Source: Platanthera guangdongensis (lineage: Eukaryota > Streptophyta > Magnoliopsida > Asparagales > Orchidaceae). From it: a stretch of 64,000 nucleotides of DNA. Shown piece by piece: positions 10,086 through 22,314 of this stretch (its first letter is position 1; the number at the start of each line of letters is the position of its first letter). The stretch lies in the NCBI GenBank assembly GCA_039583875.1, contig CM077151.1, positions 112,982,609-113,046,608 on the forward strand, written 5' to 3'. The translations under genes were made by a program, and so were the position numbers. Under the pieces are notes generated by a model that saw nothing but the letters and a program-made list of their open reading frames with translations, made no database searches and was not told the DNA's origin.

Positions 10086-12902
10086 TGTTCCCTACAGATC
10101 TTCTTGGAGCCTCGGATCAGCGGGAGATAGATTTCACGATTGAGTTTGTGCCAGGTGCAAAGCCTGTGTCACGATCTCCATATCGGCTAGAGCCTAAGGA
10201 AATTGCGGAGCTGAAGGTTCAACTGCAAGAGTTGTTGGAGCAAGGGTATGTGCGCCCAAGTTCTTCGCCTTGGAGCCCTCCTGTCCTCTTTGTTAAGAAG
10301 AAGGAAGGAAGCTTGAGGCTATGTATTGATTATCGGGAGCTCAACAAGTACCTGATCCCCTGGATCGATGATCTTTTTGATCAGTTGGTCGGGTTGACGG
10401 TGTACTCAAAGTTGGACCTCAAGTCCGGGTACTATCAGCTGCGAATAAGGGAGAGTGATATCCCGAAGACAGCGTTCAGTACGAGATATGTGAATTATGA
10501 GTTTACGGTCATGCCGTTTGGGCTCACTAATGCGCCGTCAGTGTTCATGGATTTGATGAACAAGACCTTCAGGGAGTACTTGGACCATTTTGTGATCATC
10601 TTCATCGACGATATTTTGGTGTACTCGCAGAGTGAGGAAGATCACTTCAAGCATCTTCATTTGGTTTTGGAGATGCTAAGGAGGAATCAATTGTACGCCA
10701 AGTTCTCGAAGTGCGAGTTTTGGTTGTCCTCAGTGGCGTTCCTCGGTCATATAGTGAGTGGAGAAGGTATTGTAGTGGATCCGGTGAAGATTGTTGCGAT
10801 ACGGGAGTGACCTGAGCTTTCTACGGTAGCGGAAGTCCGGAGCTTTCGGGGGCTTGCCGACTATTATAGGCGCTTCGTAGAGAACTTCTCGCGGATAGCG
10901 TTACCTCTCACTACTTTGACGAGGAAGGAGCAGAAGTTCGTTTGGACGCCGGGGTGCGCGCGAGCTTTTGAGGAGTTGAAATGTCGGTTGACCACGGCGC
11001 CTGTGCTGAGTTCGCCGTGTGGGAACGAAGGTTATGAGATTTATAGTGATGCTTCGATCAGCGATTTGGGTTGCGTGCTACTGCAACATGGAAGCGTGAT
11101 AGCTTATGGATCGAGACAGCTGAAAGTGCACGAGAGGAATTATCCGGTCCATGACTTGGAGTTAGCGGCCGTGATTTTTGCCTTGAAGCTATGGAGACAC
11201 TATTTGTACGGTGTGAAGATTGATATCTACACCGATCACAAGAGCCTGAAGTATTTGATTGATCAGAAAGATCTGAATATGCGGCAACGTAGATGGATGG
11301 AGTTCCTGGGGGACTATACATTTAAGATCCACTATGTGCCTGATAAAGGTAATGCGGTTGCAGACGCGTTGAGTCGCCGGGCCCCAACTCAAGCCAATTA
11401 GTTGTCGATCCATGACGAGCGGTTGGTTCGGGAGTTGGAGGCGTTGGAGATTGTTTGTGTAGATAAGCAATCAAGTGCTGAAGCAGTACTGAATTGGACT
11501 GAAGTCCAATATGACCTGGCGGATCGGATTCGGCAGACATTGGATTTGGATGACCACATGAAGCAGTTCATGGTAGAGGCTCTGGATGGGTCAAATTCCC
11601 AATTCGTTGTGGAGGACGGGTTGCTTTGGAAAGACGGTCGTCTTTGCGTCCCAAGCGTGGGTAGTTTGCGGGTGGATTTGTTGTACGAGGCGCATCATAC
11701 CAAGTATTCGATTCACCCGGGGAGCACAAAGATGTACCGCGATGTTAAGAAACTGTTATGGTGGCCGGGTTTGAAGAAGGATGTGGCGCTCTATGTGGCG
11801 AAGTGCCAAACTTGCGCCTTGGTGAAGGCGGAGTGCCAAAAGTCGGGAGGATTTCTGAAGTCCTTGCCTATTCCGGAGTGGAAATTCAACGACATCTCTA
11901 TGGATTTTGTGCATGGTTTGCCAAGGTCACAAAAGGGGAACGACGCATCTGGGTGGTCGTAGATCGGCTAACGAAGGTGTCGCATTTCATTCCGCATAGG
12001 AAGGATGATCCGGTGGAAAAGTTGGCAAAGTTATATGTGGATAATATAGTACGGCTTCACGGTGTGCCCCGCAGCATCGTGAGTGACCGAGATGGGCGGT
12101 TCACGTCCAATGATTGGAGACTAGTGCAGCAAATGTTGGGAACAAAGTTAAAATTCAGCACAGCCTTCCATCCGCAAACGAATGGGCAGACCGAGAGGGT
12201 CAATAGAACTATGGAAGACATGCTCCGCATGTGTGTCCTGGACTTTGGAAAGTAATGGGAAGACCATCTTTATTTGGTGGAGTTTGCGTACAACAATAGC
12301 TGACAGACGAGTATTCAAATGTTGCCCTTCGAGGCCCTATATGGTAGAAAATGTCGCACGTCGTTGTCTTGGTTAGAAACGGGTGAGTCAAAATTGTACA
12401 AGCGCCAAGAGGTGGAAGATGCTACGTCTATGGTTCGTACCATTCGGGAGAGGTTGCTTATCGCTCAGGACCGGCAAGCGAAGTACTATAATGCCAAGTA
12501 CAGGAACGTGGATTTCGCTGTGGGCGACTTGGTGTACTTAAAGATCAAGCCGTTCAAGGTGTCTCGCGGGTGCGGCGATTGAAAAAGCTAAGCCCGAGGT
12601 ACCTTGGGCCGTTTGAGGTTCTGGATCGAGTTGGTGAAGCAGCCTATCGGTTGAAGCTTTCGGTGGAGCTTAGTGGTTTACATGATGTATTCCATATATC
12701 GGTGCTACGGAAGGCGGTGCAAGAGCCTTCACAAGTGATCGCGGTTGATCAAGTGCCGGTGGATAGTGGGTTGACGATAAAGGTCAAGCATGTGCGGATT
12801 GAGGACTCGGAGGTCAAGCGGCTACGCAATAAAGAGATCAGGTTGGTCAAGGTCCGATGGGACAATTGCGGTCGTGAGGAGCTCTCTTGGGAGCGAGAGT
12901 AG
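10086..12902 (+). pseudogene. A2 pol remnant (RT, RNase H, IN, chromodomain-like tail)
   Basis: The sequence opens in the MFPTDLLG hinge just before RT. RT at about 10100-10800 has [13 protein letters not shown], the catalytic IDD. RNase H lies at about 11030-11400, with [11 protein letters not shown] and TDHKSLKYL. Integrase at about 11410-12330 has the zinc-finger region ([21 protein letters not shown]) and the D,D-35-E core ([30 protein letters not shown]). The tail ends EVKRLRNKEIRLVKVRW, the partial chromodomain of Tekay elements. Stops at 10808 and 11399, a frameshift near 11950, stops at 12253 and 12301, and a frameshift near 12560 break it. It is better preserved than the A1 copy. Confidence 0.9.
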
Positions 12903-12999
12903 ACAATGCTTGACGAATATCCGGAGTTGTTCCGCTAAAGTACAATTTAATTTTGGTACTTGTCTTTCCTTTATGTAATTTCGTGGACGAAATTCTTTT

Positions 13000-13012
13000 A
13001 AGAGGGTAGAGT
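13000..13012 (+). other. A2 polypurine tract
   Basis: AAGAGGGTAGAGT lies before TGTAACG, the first seven bases of the A2 3' LTR. It has a G-to-T change in the G-run compared with A1. Confidence 0.75.
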
Positions 13013-13014
13013 TG

Positions 13015-13019
13015 TAACG
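13015..13019. repeat. Target-site duplication of B, left copy
   Basis: TAACG here and again at 22310-22314 flank B exactly. The host sequence is the start of the A2 3' LTR, so B inserted seven bases into that LTR. Confidence 0.92.
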
Positions 13020-13064
13020 TGTAACACCCCAAAATTTTGAAGAGGGAAATTTGGTTTCTGGTAG

Positions 13065-13720
13065 GCGGCACACGGCCTGGGACACGAGCGTGTCCCAGGG
13101 CTTGTCAGGCTGGAGTCGATGACTTGGCCGCGTAGTCGACATTTTGCGCTCGACGAAGTGCCGAGACGGGGCACACGGCCTGCGACATGGGTGTGTCTCA
13201 GGGCATGTCGAGCCCGTGTCGACAACCGGCCCGGGTTTTCGACATTTTCGCTCAACAAAGTGTCGAGACAGGGCACACGCCCTGAGATACGGGCGTGTCT
13301 CAGGGCGTGTCGAGCCCGTGTTGACAAACGGCCCGGGGAGTCGACGAATTTTGCTCGACGATGTGTCGAGACAAGGCACACAGCCTAGGACACGAGCGTG
13401 TCCAAGGCCGTGTCAGGCAGTCGATGAACTTCGCTCGACGAAGTGTCGAGACAGTGAACACAGCCTGGAGCCCAGGCGTGTTGTGGTAGACACGGGCAAG
13501 GACACGGGCGTGTCCAGTACCCGTGTGGTTCTCGGGTTGTTTTCGGGGCTGTGTCGATGGAGGCACACGGCGGACCACACGGCCGTGTCAGTTGGGACAC
13601 GGACGTGTCAGGTCGAACACGGGCGTGTCGGATGCCCGTGTGCTGTTCCAGGCGCGTCGGTTTTGACGACGAATGGGGGACACGGCCCTGTACACGGGCG
13701 TGTGCCAGGCCGTGTTCAGC
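13065..13720. repeat. Degenerate ~105-bp palindromic array in B LTR
   Basis: About four units each contain CTCGACGAA..TGTCGAG, ACACGGCC, GACACGGGCGTGTC and CGAGCCCGTGTCGAC. The 18-mer GCTCGACGAAGTGTCGAG at 13433-13450 also occurs in the U3 of E at 32945-32962. The matching array of the 3' LTR is at about 19790-20450. Confidence 0.8.
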
Positions 13721-14003
13721 CTAGTTTTACAATTTCAGGCCCGAATCAAGGCCGTTCGTTTCTTTAATTTGGGATCCAACGGCTGGGGGCTGTTCCTGAT
13801 GGGATATACACGAGATTGGACCCTTAGAAACCCTCATTTCTTTGGAGTGGTTCTCTTTCTAAGATCTAGAGAGAAGGGAGAGCAAGGAAGAAGGTGAAGT
13901 AGAGATCCGACTGTTGGAGAGGCCTCGTTGCTCCAAATCGCGAGACGAGTCTAGATCTGTGAAGGCTAAATCGTTGCGAAGGTTTTCATCCAGCTATTTT
14001 GCC

Positions 14004-14027
14004 ATGGCTAGGAAGAGGAGTCGGAAG
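14004..14027 (+). other. ATG mini-exon with GTAACG donor in B 5' LTR
   Basis: Eight codons (MARKRSRK) then GTAACG. Identical in the 3' LTR at 20730-20753. In B the downstream acceptor is not clear, because the region before gag (15640-15740) has diverged. Confidence 0.45.
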
Positions 14028-15592
14028 GTAACGACACTTCTCCTCTCGGTTTTAGGATGCATGTCTTAGCATCTTTTCTTTTCTAGTTTTTGGGCACCAA
14101 CCACTCAAATGAGAGGGGTTTGGGTCGCCAAGGATCAAGAGGAACCTCCGGGTCGATTGAGTCCGTCCCCGGCATGTTTTGCATTAGAGATCCGCTCCGT
14201 TAGTGGATTAGGCATGGTGTGTGAAGCCGTAGTCGTGACCGTTAGTCCGACTCGGTGATGTTGCATACGAGCTTTAAGGATTCGTAGAGATCCGTTGCGG
14301 CAAGATGCCGTTTTGTGATATGGTGATGTTTTCCCCTTTTTCTCGAGTAAGTACATGTAGTAGGAACCGGACAAGGTTAGCTCCTCAATGGCGGTAGATG
14401 GTTTCCTTGGTGGACAAGGTTAGCTCCGTATGAGTGGTAGATGTTTCCTTGGTGCGCGGGAAAACTGCAGTACAAATGAGGGACTAGGGTGAAATTGTCT
14501 TGGTTTGTGATGTGCCATGGCGTGGATGTGTCTCTGTGGTCGGCTGGCTATCCTGTGACGTACACGTCATGTGTGGAGAGTGTCCCGGCGAGACTAGTCC
14601 CCTTCTGTGAGACTGATGAGAATGCCAAGCATGGGGGCAAGCCCAGGCAATGAGGCCATGAGCGGGTGGGGTCCAGCAAGGCTTCTTAGAATCGGTCAGT
14701 TTGTGTTTGTTGGAATCCTGACATGAGACGTCAGAGCTTGCAGGCAAGCCCGGGTCTAAGACCTTGAGCGGGTGGGGCGTTAGCAAGAGTTCCATGTGGC
14801 GGCCTACGCGCCGCTAGGGGAGATTGTGTTACCCCCCCTTTGTTTGTGGCTTTATGCCAATGGGGAAACGATGAGTACCCAATTGATGTGATGTTGTGCT
14901 AGATGCATACGTTATAGGGTGCCTTGGGTGAAACTCGGGTGGTTGCATACATGTTGCATAAGTAGGCCCCTTTTTATATTATATGCTCAACTAGTAGAGA
15001 ACGTGTATGATGTTTGAGACATCCAAGCTTGTACTTAATGCACTTCTTGTTTATATTTATATAGTGCATACGAAGTGCTAACTTGCAGGTTGGAGGAGTA
15101 CCCCGGGGTCCGTTAGGGGCGGACGGGAGGAGATGTGTTGGTTACATAGTTTGAGGTCAGCCTTTGCTGACCCACGTTACTAATAATTTCTACAGGGCAA
15201 GGATCGTAAGCAGGAGTTAGCTCGTCGGCCAGAAAGGCCTAAGCCTCATGAAGTGTTACCCCTTTTGCTGTAGCTTTACATTTATGGCATTGTATGTTTC
15301 ATGCTCATTTTGACCGGCTTGCATGCCGAGGTAGACTAGGTGTGCTTATGCACTTTCAGGACTGATGTATTGTTTGAGTTTGGTTTTACTCTTGTTGTAA
15401 GGCCTTAAGGCCATTTTGTTACTCTTGTAGTGGTGGATAACTTTTAGTCTTGCTTGTATTTCCGCTGTGTTGTGCAAAGTGTTTTGCGTGTGTGTAGTTA
15501 TATCATCTTATAATACTAAAGTTGTGACATCCGTATGTTGTGGGGCCCCGACAGGACCCATATTATACGGTCATTACAGGGGAGGTGTTACA

Positions 15593-15608
15593 ATTTGGTA
15601 TCAAAGCG
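15593..15608 (+). other. B primer binding site
   Basis: ATTTGGTATCAAAGCG follows the LTR end. It matches the initiator-methionine tRNA complement with one change. Confidence 0.85.
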
Positions 15609-15740
15609 AGGTTAGATTCAAGGTCAGTGCATTGAGAAGTTATCGTCATAAGAGTAACACGGGACCATGAGTGTCCTTAAGTTTAAGTCTTGAGATTAGA
15701 GACTGATCCCTGATGACGGTCGGGCGGAGAAGCCAGGCGA

Positions 15741-16330
15741 GTGGAGCCTTTGGCGGAAAGGGTGGTTGTCGGACATGGAGACCGGCACATGAAGTGTTTC
15801 CTGAGCTTCTATCCCCCGTCGTTCAAGAGAGTTGGTACGCCAACGGATGCAGAGGATTTGTGGGTTCAAATTCAAGAGCTTTTGAGGGCGGCAGAGATGC
15901 CAGAAGAAAAGAAATCGGAGTATGCAGCGTTCATGTTGGAAGGAGACGCCAAGTTGTGGTGGGTGAGCCATAGCGGCCGCCAGTTCCCTGGACGCACCCC
16001 GTAGATGGAGGAATTTGGGGATGCTTTTCTAAAGAGGTACATTCCCGTTTCTACACGGTTGACCCTTCAGAGGCAGTTTCTGCACTTAATGCAGCGAGAT
16101 AAGACGGTGGACGAGTTTTTGCGGGAGTTCACCCGTTTGGGTCGTTACGCTGGAATGACGATGACAGATGATGTAGAGAGAGAATCTGAGGCAACCCCTC
16201 ATTTCCATGAAGAGAGCTGGCTTTATTGAGCTAGTTGAGGCTGCCGGGATATTGGACAGTGATCTGGAGCGAACCCAACGTCGTGAGGGTTTCACTCCCA
16301 GGCAAGTGGACGCCTGGAGGCTGTCACTCT
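15741..16330 (+). pseudogene. B gag remnant
   Basis: The frame from 15741 carries the gag core: a KCFLSFYPPSFKR segment, then AKLWW at about residue 72, and after a stop at 16002-16004 the part FLKRYIPVSTR...DKTVDEFLREFTRLGRYAG. A frameshift near 16190 moves the frame to IELVEAAGILDSDLERTQRREG. The zinc-knuckle region is deleted, and the sequence jumps almost directly into protease. No ATG consistent with a normal Gag start is visible in the internal region. Confidence 0.8.
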
Positions 16331-16705
16331 AGGGGACCGCTAGGGTATTTTTCGGATGCGGGAGCATCACACTCCTTTCTTGCGGAGAGCTTCGTCTGGA
16401 GAATAGGAGTTGAGTCTTTCTTGGCGGACGCGAAGCTAGAAGTGCGCATGCCCAGTGGGTCATCCATGACCACCGGGGCCAAAGGGCGCATCTGTTGGGA
16501 GCTGGACGGAGTTGACTTCGTTTTGGTAGCAGCGGTTTTACCATTGGTTGAGTTCGATGTCATGTTGGGCATGGACTGGCTTGCAGAGCAGCGCGCCAGT
16601 ATTGATTGTCTATCTAAGGTAGTGACCCTAAAGAGCAAAGGGCAGGCGGAAGTCAAATTTGAGGGCCTTTGTGCAGTGGCCTATTCCCTGATTTCGGCCA
16701 TGTAG
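16331..16705 (+). pseudogene. B protease, active site altered
   Basis: The aspartic protease would release mature proteins from the polyprotein. YFSDAGASHSF at about 16345-16380 is the catalytic region, but the usual D-(S/T)-G reads D-A-G, which should weaken or kill activity. The flap and the C-terminal VEFDVMLGMDWL hydrophobic motif follow. A stop TAG at 16703-16705 separates it from RT. Confidence 0.8.
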
Positions 16706-19684
16706 TTGATACGGGCAGTTAACAAGGGTGGTGTAGCGCTTGTAGCGTTATTGGAGGTTCGTCTCTCTCGCCTATCTATTGAGGAAGTGCCCGTAGTGGC
16801 AGAGTTCAAGGATGTGTTTCCAGATGAACTTCCTAGAGCGCCTCCTCGGCGGGAGATTGATTTCTCGATCGAGTTAGTGCCGGAGGCTAGGCCGGTGTCA
16901 CGTCCTCTGTTTAGGATGACACCAAAGGAGTTGGCGGAACTCAAAGTACAGTTACAGGAACTGTTGGAGCAAGGGTATATCAGGCCCAGTTCTTCGCCGT
17001 GGAGTGCGCTGGTATTGTTTGTAAAGAAGAAAGACGGTAGCATGCGGCTGTGCATAAACTACCGAGAGCTGAATAAACTGACCATTAAGAATAAGTATCT
17101 GATTCCTCGGATAGACGACTTGTTCGACCAGTTGGTGGGGTCGGTGGTGTACTCAAAATTGGACTTGAAGTCAGGCTATTATCAGTTGCGAATTCGGGAT
17201 GAGGACATACCCAAGACTGACTTTGGTATGCGGTACGGGCACTTTGAGTTTACGGTGATGTCGTTCGGGCTGACGAACGCGCCATCTGTGTTCATGGACC
17301 TTATGAATCGAGTATTTCAGGAATACTTGGATTCTTTTGTGGTTGTCTTCATTGATGACATCTTGTTGTATTCCAAATCGGAAGTGGAGCATGAGACCTA
17401 CTTGAGAGTGGTCTTACAAGTGTTGAGGGAGAATCAATTGTACGCAAAGTTCTCAAAGTGCGAGTTCTGGTTAGAGAAGGTGGCATTTTTGGGCTACGTG
17501 AATAGTGGGGATGGAGTGACAGTGGATCCAACAAAAGTGGAAGCCATCAGAGATTGGCCAGTCTTGAGGACCGTGGCGGAAGTCCGAAGTTTTCTTGGAC
17601 TAGCCGGGTATTATAGGAGATTCGTGGAGAATTTTTCGTGGATAGCTCTACCCCTCTCCTCACTCACTCGTAAAGATCATAAGTTTGTGTGGACTCAAGA
17701 GTGCAGTCAAGCATTTGAGGCACTGATGATAGCTCCAATCCTAAGTCTGCCGCAAGGGACCGAGGGATTTCAGATCTTCAATGACGCATCAGGATGCGGT
17801 TTGGGTTGCGTTTTGGTGCAACATGGCAAGGTGATAGCTTTTGGGTCTAGACAGCTGAAGCCTCATGAGAGGAATTACCCCATCCATGACTTGGATTTGG
17901 CGGCGGTAATTTTTGCGTTGAAAATATGGTGACATTATGTGTATGGTGCAAAGGTGGAGATCTTCACGGATCATAAAAGCCTGAAGTATCTCTTGGATCA
18001 AAAGGACTTGAACATGTGGCAACGCAGGTGGGTTGAGTTTCTTGGAGACTACGAAGTGGCAATTCAGTATATGCCAGGTAAAGCCAATGTGGTGGCGGAT
18101 GCCTTGAGTAGAAAGTACTCGGGGCAAGGTAATTGGATCGAAGCTCATGATGAGCGATTGGTACGGGAATGGGAGTCCCTTGGTTTGGAGTGTGTTGCGA
18201 GAGGCGAGTCCAGCATGGCTCGTTTGAACTGGATTGAAATGCAGAACGACTTGTCCGATCGCATTCGGGAAGCGACTCGGTTGGATGTGGAGTTTCAACC
18301 CTATGTGTTGGAGGCTCAAAAGGGCGAGAGCAACGCCTGTGAGATGATTGATGGGATTCTGAGGAAGGATGGAAGGGTTTGTATACCGCAGTTCGGCAAA
18401 CTCCGTGAGGAGTTGATGTTTAAGGCTCACTTCACAAAGTACTCCATTCACCCGGGCAGTACAAAGATGTACTTGGATATGAAGAAATCCTTTTGGTGGC
18501 CGGGGTTGAAGCGGGACGTAGCTTTGTATGTGAATAATTGCCAAACTTGCACCTTGGTGAAGGCCGAGTGTCAGAAGCCTGGCGGGTTCCTGAAGCCCCT
18601 TCCAATCCCTGAGTGGAAATTTGATGACATCTCCATGGATTTTGTACATGGTCTACCTAGATCGCAGCAGGGTAATGATGCTATTTGGGTGATCGTGGAT
18701 CACTTAACCAAGGTGGCCCACTTCATCCCAAATCGGAAGGAGGATAGCGTGGAGAAGCTGGTGGAGTTGTATGTTCGCAACATTGTGCGACTGCATGGGA
18801 TTCCTAAGAGCATAGTCAGTGATCGAGATGGACGGTTTACGTCCAAGGACTGGAGATTGGTTCAGAAGAGTTTGGGCATGAAGCTAAAGTTTAGTACGAC
18901 GTTCCATCCTCAAACTGACGGGCAGACCGAAAGAACGAACCATACTATGGAGGATATGCTGAGAATGTGCATTCTTGACTTCGTCAAGAAGTGGTAGGAT
19001 CACCTCTTCATGGTGGAATTTGCATACAATAACAGTTATCAAGCAAGTATAAAAATGGTGCCATACGAAGCTTTGTATGGGAGTCGGTGTCGAACACCGA
19101 TGTCTTGGACAGAGGCGGGAGACACCAAAAGTTTGGGAAAGGAGGTGGTAGTTGACGCTTGTGAGTTGGTACGGACAATTCAAGAGCGTATTGAAGGTGG
19201 TGCAAGATCGGCAAGCAAAATACTTTAATGCTCGTCACAGGAAGTTGGAGTTTGCGGTAGGCAATTGGGTCTATTTGAAGATCAAGCCATTCAAAGGCGT
19301 GTCACGGATTCGACGACTCAAGAAGTTGAGTCCAAAGTTTTTGGGGCCTTTTGAAGTTGTTGAACGGGTGGGATAAGCAGCCTATCGGTTGTCAATATCC
19401 GCAGAGCTGAGTGGATTGCACGACGTCTTCCATTTCTCCGTCTTGAGGAAATCCTTGGTGGAGGCTAGTGTGGTGATCGAGCCGGCATCGGTGCCGATAG
19501 AGGAGGACTTGAGGACGCGAGTCCGTCCAATTACTATAGAGGATTTAGAGACTCGGCAGTTGCGAAATAAAGAGGTTAAACTCGTGAAAGTCTGATGAGA
19601 CAACTGCGGTCGTGAGGAGCACTCTTGGGAGCGAGAACAAGCCATGTTAAAAGAGTACCCAGCGCTCTTCAAATCAGGTACCAT
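16706..19684 (+). pseudogene. B pol (RT, RNase H, IN, chromodomain-like tail), nearly complete
   Basis: The first frame, 16706-17932 (408 codons), holds RT from the [11 protein letters not shown] hinge through [13 protein letters not shown] to the RNase H start ([11 protein letters not shown]). A TGA at 17930-17932 interrupts it. The frame 17939-18997 (352 codons) continues RNase H ([11 protein letters not shown]) and integrase with its zinc-binding region ([18 protein letters not shown]) and catalytic core ([30 protein letters not shown]). Further stops lie at 18995, 19375 and 19593, with a frameshift near 19190. The tail ETRQLRNKEVKLVKV is the partial chromodomain. All core motifs are visible, so this is the best preserved pol of the A/B group. 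Confidence 0.92.
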
Positions 19685-19732
19685 TTAAGTTGTGTTCCCT
19701 TTTGCTTCGTAATTTCGGGACGAAATTCTTTT

Positions 19733-19746
19733 AAGGGGGAGAGAGT
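19733..19746 (+). other. B polypurine tract
   Basis: AAGGGGGAGAGAGT directly precedes the 3' LTR. Confidence 0.88.
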
Positions 19747-22309
19747 TGTAACACCCCAAAATTTTGAAGAGGGAAATTTGGTTTCTGGCAGGCGGCACAC
19801 GGCCTGGGACACGGGCGTGTCCCAGGGCGTGTCAGGCTGGAGTCGACGACTTGGCCGCGTAGTCGACATTTTGCGCTCGACGAAGTGCCGAGACGGGGCA
19901 CACGACCTGAGACACGGGCGTGTCTAAGGGCGTGTCAAGCCCGTGTCGACAACCGGCCTGGGGTGTCGACATTTTTTCTCGACAAAGTGTCGAGACAGGG
20001 CACACGGCCTGAGACACGGGCGTGTCTCAGGGTGTGTCGAGCCCGTGTCGACAATCGGCCCGGGGAGTCGACGAATTTTGCTCGACGATGTGTCGAGACA
20101 ATGCACATGGCCTAGGACACGGGCGTGTCCAAGGCTGTGTCAGGAAGTCGACGAAATTCGCTCGACGAAGTGTCGAGACAGTGAACACAGCCTGGAGCCC
20201 AAGCGTGTTGAGGTAGACACGGGCAAGGACACGGGCTTGTCCAGTAACCGTGTTGTTCTCGGGTTGTTTTCGGGGCTGTGTCGATGGAGGCACACGGCCG
20301 ACCACACGGCCGTGTCAGTTGGGACACGGGCGTGTCAGGTCGAACACGGGCGTGTTGGATGCCCGTGTGCTATTCCAGGCGCGTCGGTTTTGACGGCGAA
20401 TGGGGGACACGGCCTGGACACGGCCGTGTGCCAGGCCGTGTTCGGCCCAGGTTTACCATTTTAGGCCCGAATCAAGGCCATTTGTTTCTTTAATTTGGGA
20501 TCCAACGACTGGGGGATGTTCCTGATGGGATATACATGGGATTGGACCCTTAGAAACCCTCATTTCTTTGGAGTGGTTCTCTTTTGAAGATCTAGAGAGA
20601 AGGGAGAGCAAGGAAGAAGGTGAAGTAGAGATCCGGCTGTTGGAGAGGCCTCGGTGCTCCAAATCGCGAGCCAAGTCCAGATCCGTGAAAGCTAGATCGT
20701 TGCGAAGGTTTTCATCCGGCTATTTTGCCATGGCTAGGAAGAGGAGTCGGAAGGTAACGACACTTATCCTCTCGGTTTTAGGATGCATGTCTTAGCTTTT
20801 CTTTTCTAGTTTTTGGGCACCAACCACTCAAACGAGAGGGGTTTGGGTCGCCAAGGTTCAAGAGGAAACTCCGGGTCGATTGAGTCCGTCCCCGGCATGT
20901 TTTGCATTAGAGATCCGCTCCGTTAGTGGATTAGGCATGGTGTGTGAAGCCGTAGTCGCGACCGTTAGTCCGACTCGGTGATGTTGCATACGAGCTTTAA
21001 GGATTCGTAGAGATCCGTTGAGGCAAGATGCCGTTTTGTGATGTGGTGATTTTTCCCCTTTTTCTCGAGTAAGTACGTGTAGTCGGAACCGGACAAGGTT
21101 AGCTCCTCAATGGCGGTAGATGGTTTCCTTGGTGGACAAGGTTAGCTCCGCATGAGTGGTAGATGTTTCCTTGGTGCGCGGGAATGCTGCAGTACAAATG
21201 AGGGACTAGGGTGAAATTGTCTTGGTTTGTGATGTGACAAGGCGTGGCTGTGTCTCTATGGTCGGCTGGCTATCCCGTGACGTACACGTCATGTGTGGAG
21301 AGTGTCCAGGAGAGACTAGTCCCCTTCTATGAGACTGACGAGAATGCCAAGCATGGGGGCAAGCCCGGGCAATGAGACCATGAGCGGGTGGGGTCCAACA
21401 AGGCTTCTTAAAATCGGTCAGTTTGTGTTTGTTGGAATCCTGACATGAGACGTCAGAGCTTGCAGGCAAGCCCGGGTCTAAGACCTTGAGCGGGTGGGTC
21501 CTTAGCAAGAGTTCCATGTGGCGGCCTGCGCGCCATTGGGGGACATTGTGTTACCCCCCCTTTGTTTATGGCTTTATGCCAATGGGGAAATGACGAGTAC
21601 CCAATTGATGTGATGTTGTGCTAGATGCATACGCTATAAGGTGCCTTGGGTGAAACCCGGGTGGTTGCATACATGTTGCACAAGTATGACCTTTTTATAT
21701 TATATGCTCAACCAGTAGAGAACATGATGTTTGAGACATCCAAGCTTGTACTGAATGCACTTCTTGTTTATATTTATATAGTGCATACGAAGTGCTAACT
21801 TGCAGGTTAGAGGAATACCCCGGGGTCCGTTAGGGGCGACCGGGAGGAGATGTGTTGGTTACACAGTTTGAGGTCAGCCTTTGCTGACCCACGTTACTAA
21901 TAATTTCTACAGGGCAAGGATCGCAAGCAGGAGTTAGCTCGCCGGCCAGAAAGGCCTAAGCCTCATGAAGTGTTACCCCTTTTGCTGTAGCTTTACGTTT
22001 GTGGCATTGTATATTTCATGCTCATTTTGACCGGCTTGCATGCCGAGGTAGACTAGGTGTGCTTATGCACTTTCAGGACTGATGTATTGTTTGAGTTTGG
22101 TTTTACTCTTGTTGTAAGGCCTTAAGGTAATTTTGTTACTCTTGTAGTGGTGGATAACTTCTAGTCTTGCTTGTGTTTCCGCTGTGTTGTGCAAAGAGTT
22201 TTGAGTGTGGGTAGTTATATCATCTTATAATACTAAAGCTGTGGCGTCCGTATGTTGTGGGTCCCCGGCAGGACCCATATTATACGGTCATTACAGGGGA
22301 GGTGTTACA
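19747..22309 (+). repeat. B 3' LTR (2563 bp)
   Basis: It has the same ends and internal landmarks as the 5' LTR, including the mini-exon at 20730-20753 and the array at about 19790-20450. It is followed by the right TSD copy at 22310-22314. Confidence 0.93.
20730..20753 (+). other. ATG mini-exon with GTAACG donor in B 3' LTR
   Basis: The same eight codons (MARKRSRK) and donor as in the 5' LTR at 14004. Confidence 0.45.
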
Positions 22310-22314
22310 TAACG
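22310..22314. repeat. Target-site duplication of B, right copy
   Basis: TAACG, matching 13015-13019. The A2 LTR resumes after it. Confidence 0.92.

Larger units (their letters stand above)
13020..15592 (+). repeat. B 5' LTR (2573 bp)
   Basis: Palindromic array at about 13065-13720, ATG mini-exon at 14004, a local tandem duplication containing ACAAGGTTAGCTCC at about 14371-14455, and a duplicated GAGCGGGTGG block at about 14633-14780. It is followed by a PBS. Confidence 0.93.
13020..22309 (+). mobile_element. Element B, complete-ended Tekay-like gypsy (9290 bp)
   Basis: The LTRs are 13020-15592 and 19747-22309, both starting TGTAACACCCCAAAATTTTG and ending TGTTACA. It has a PBS, decayed gag and protease, a long pol and a PPT. 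A perfect 5-bp duplication flanks it. By eye, roughly one in fifteen bases differs in the first ~240 bp of the two LTRs. Confidence 0.93.
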
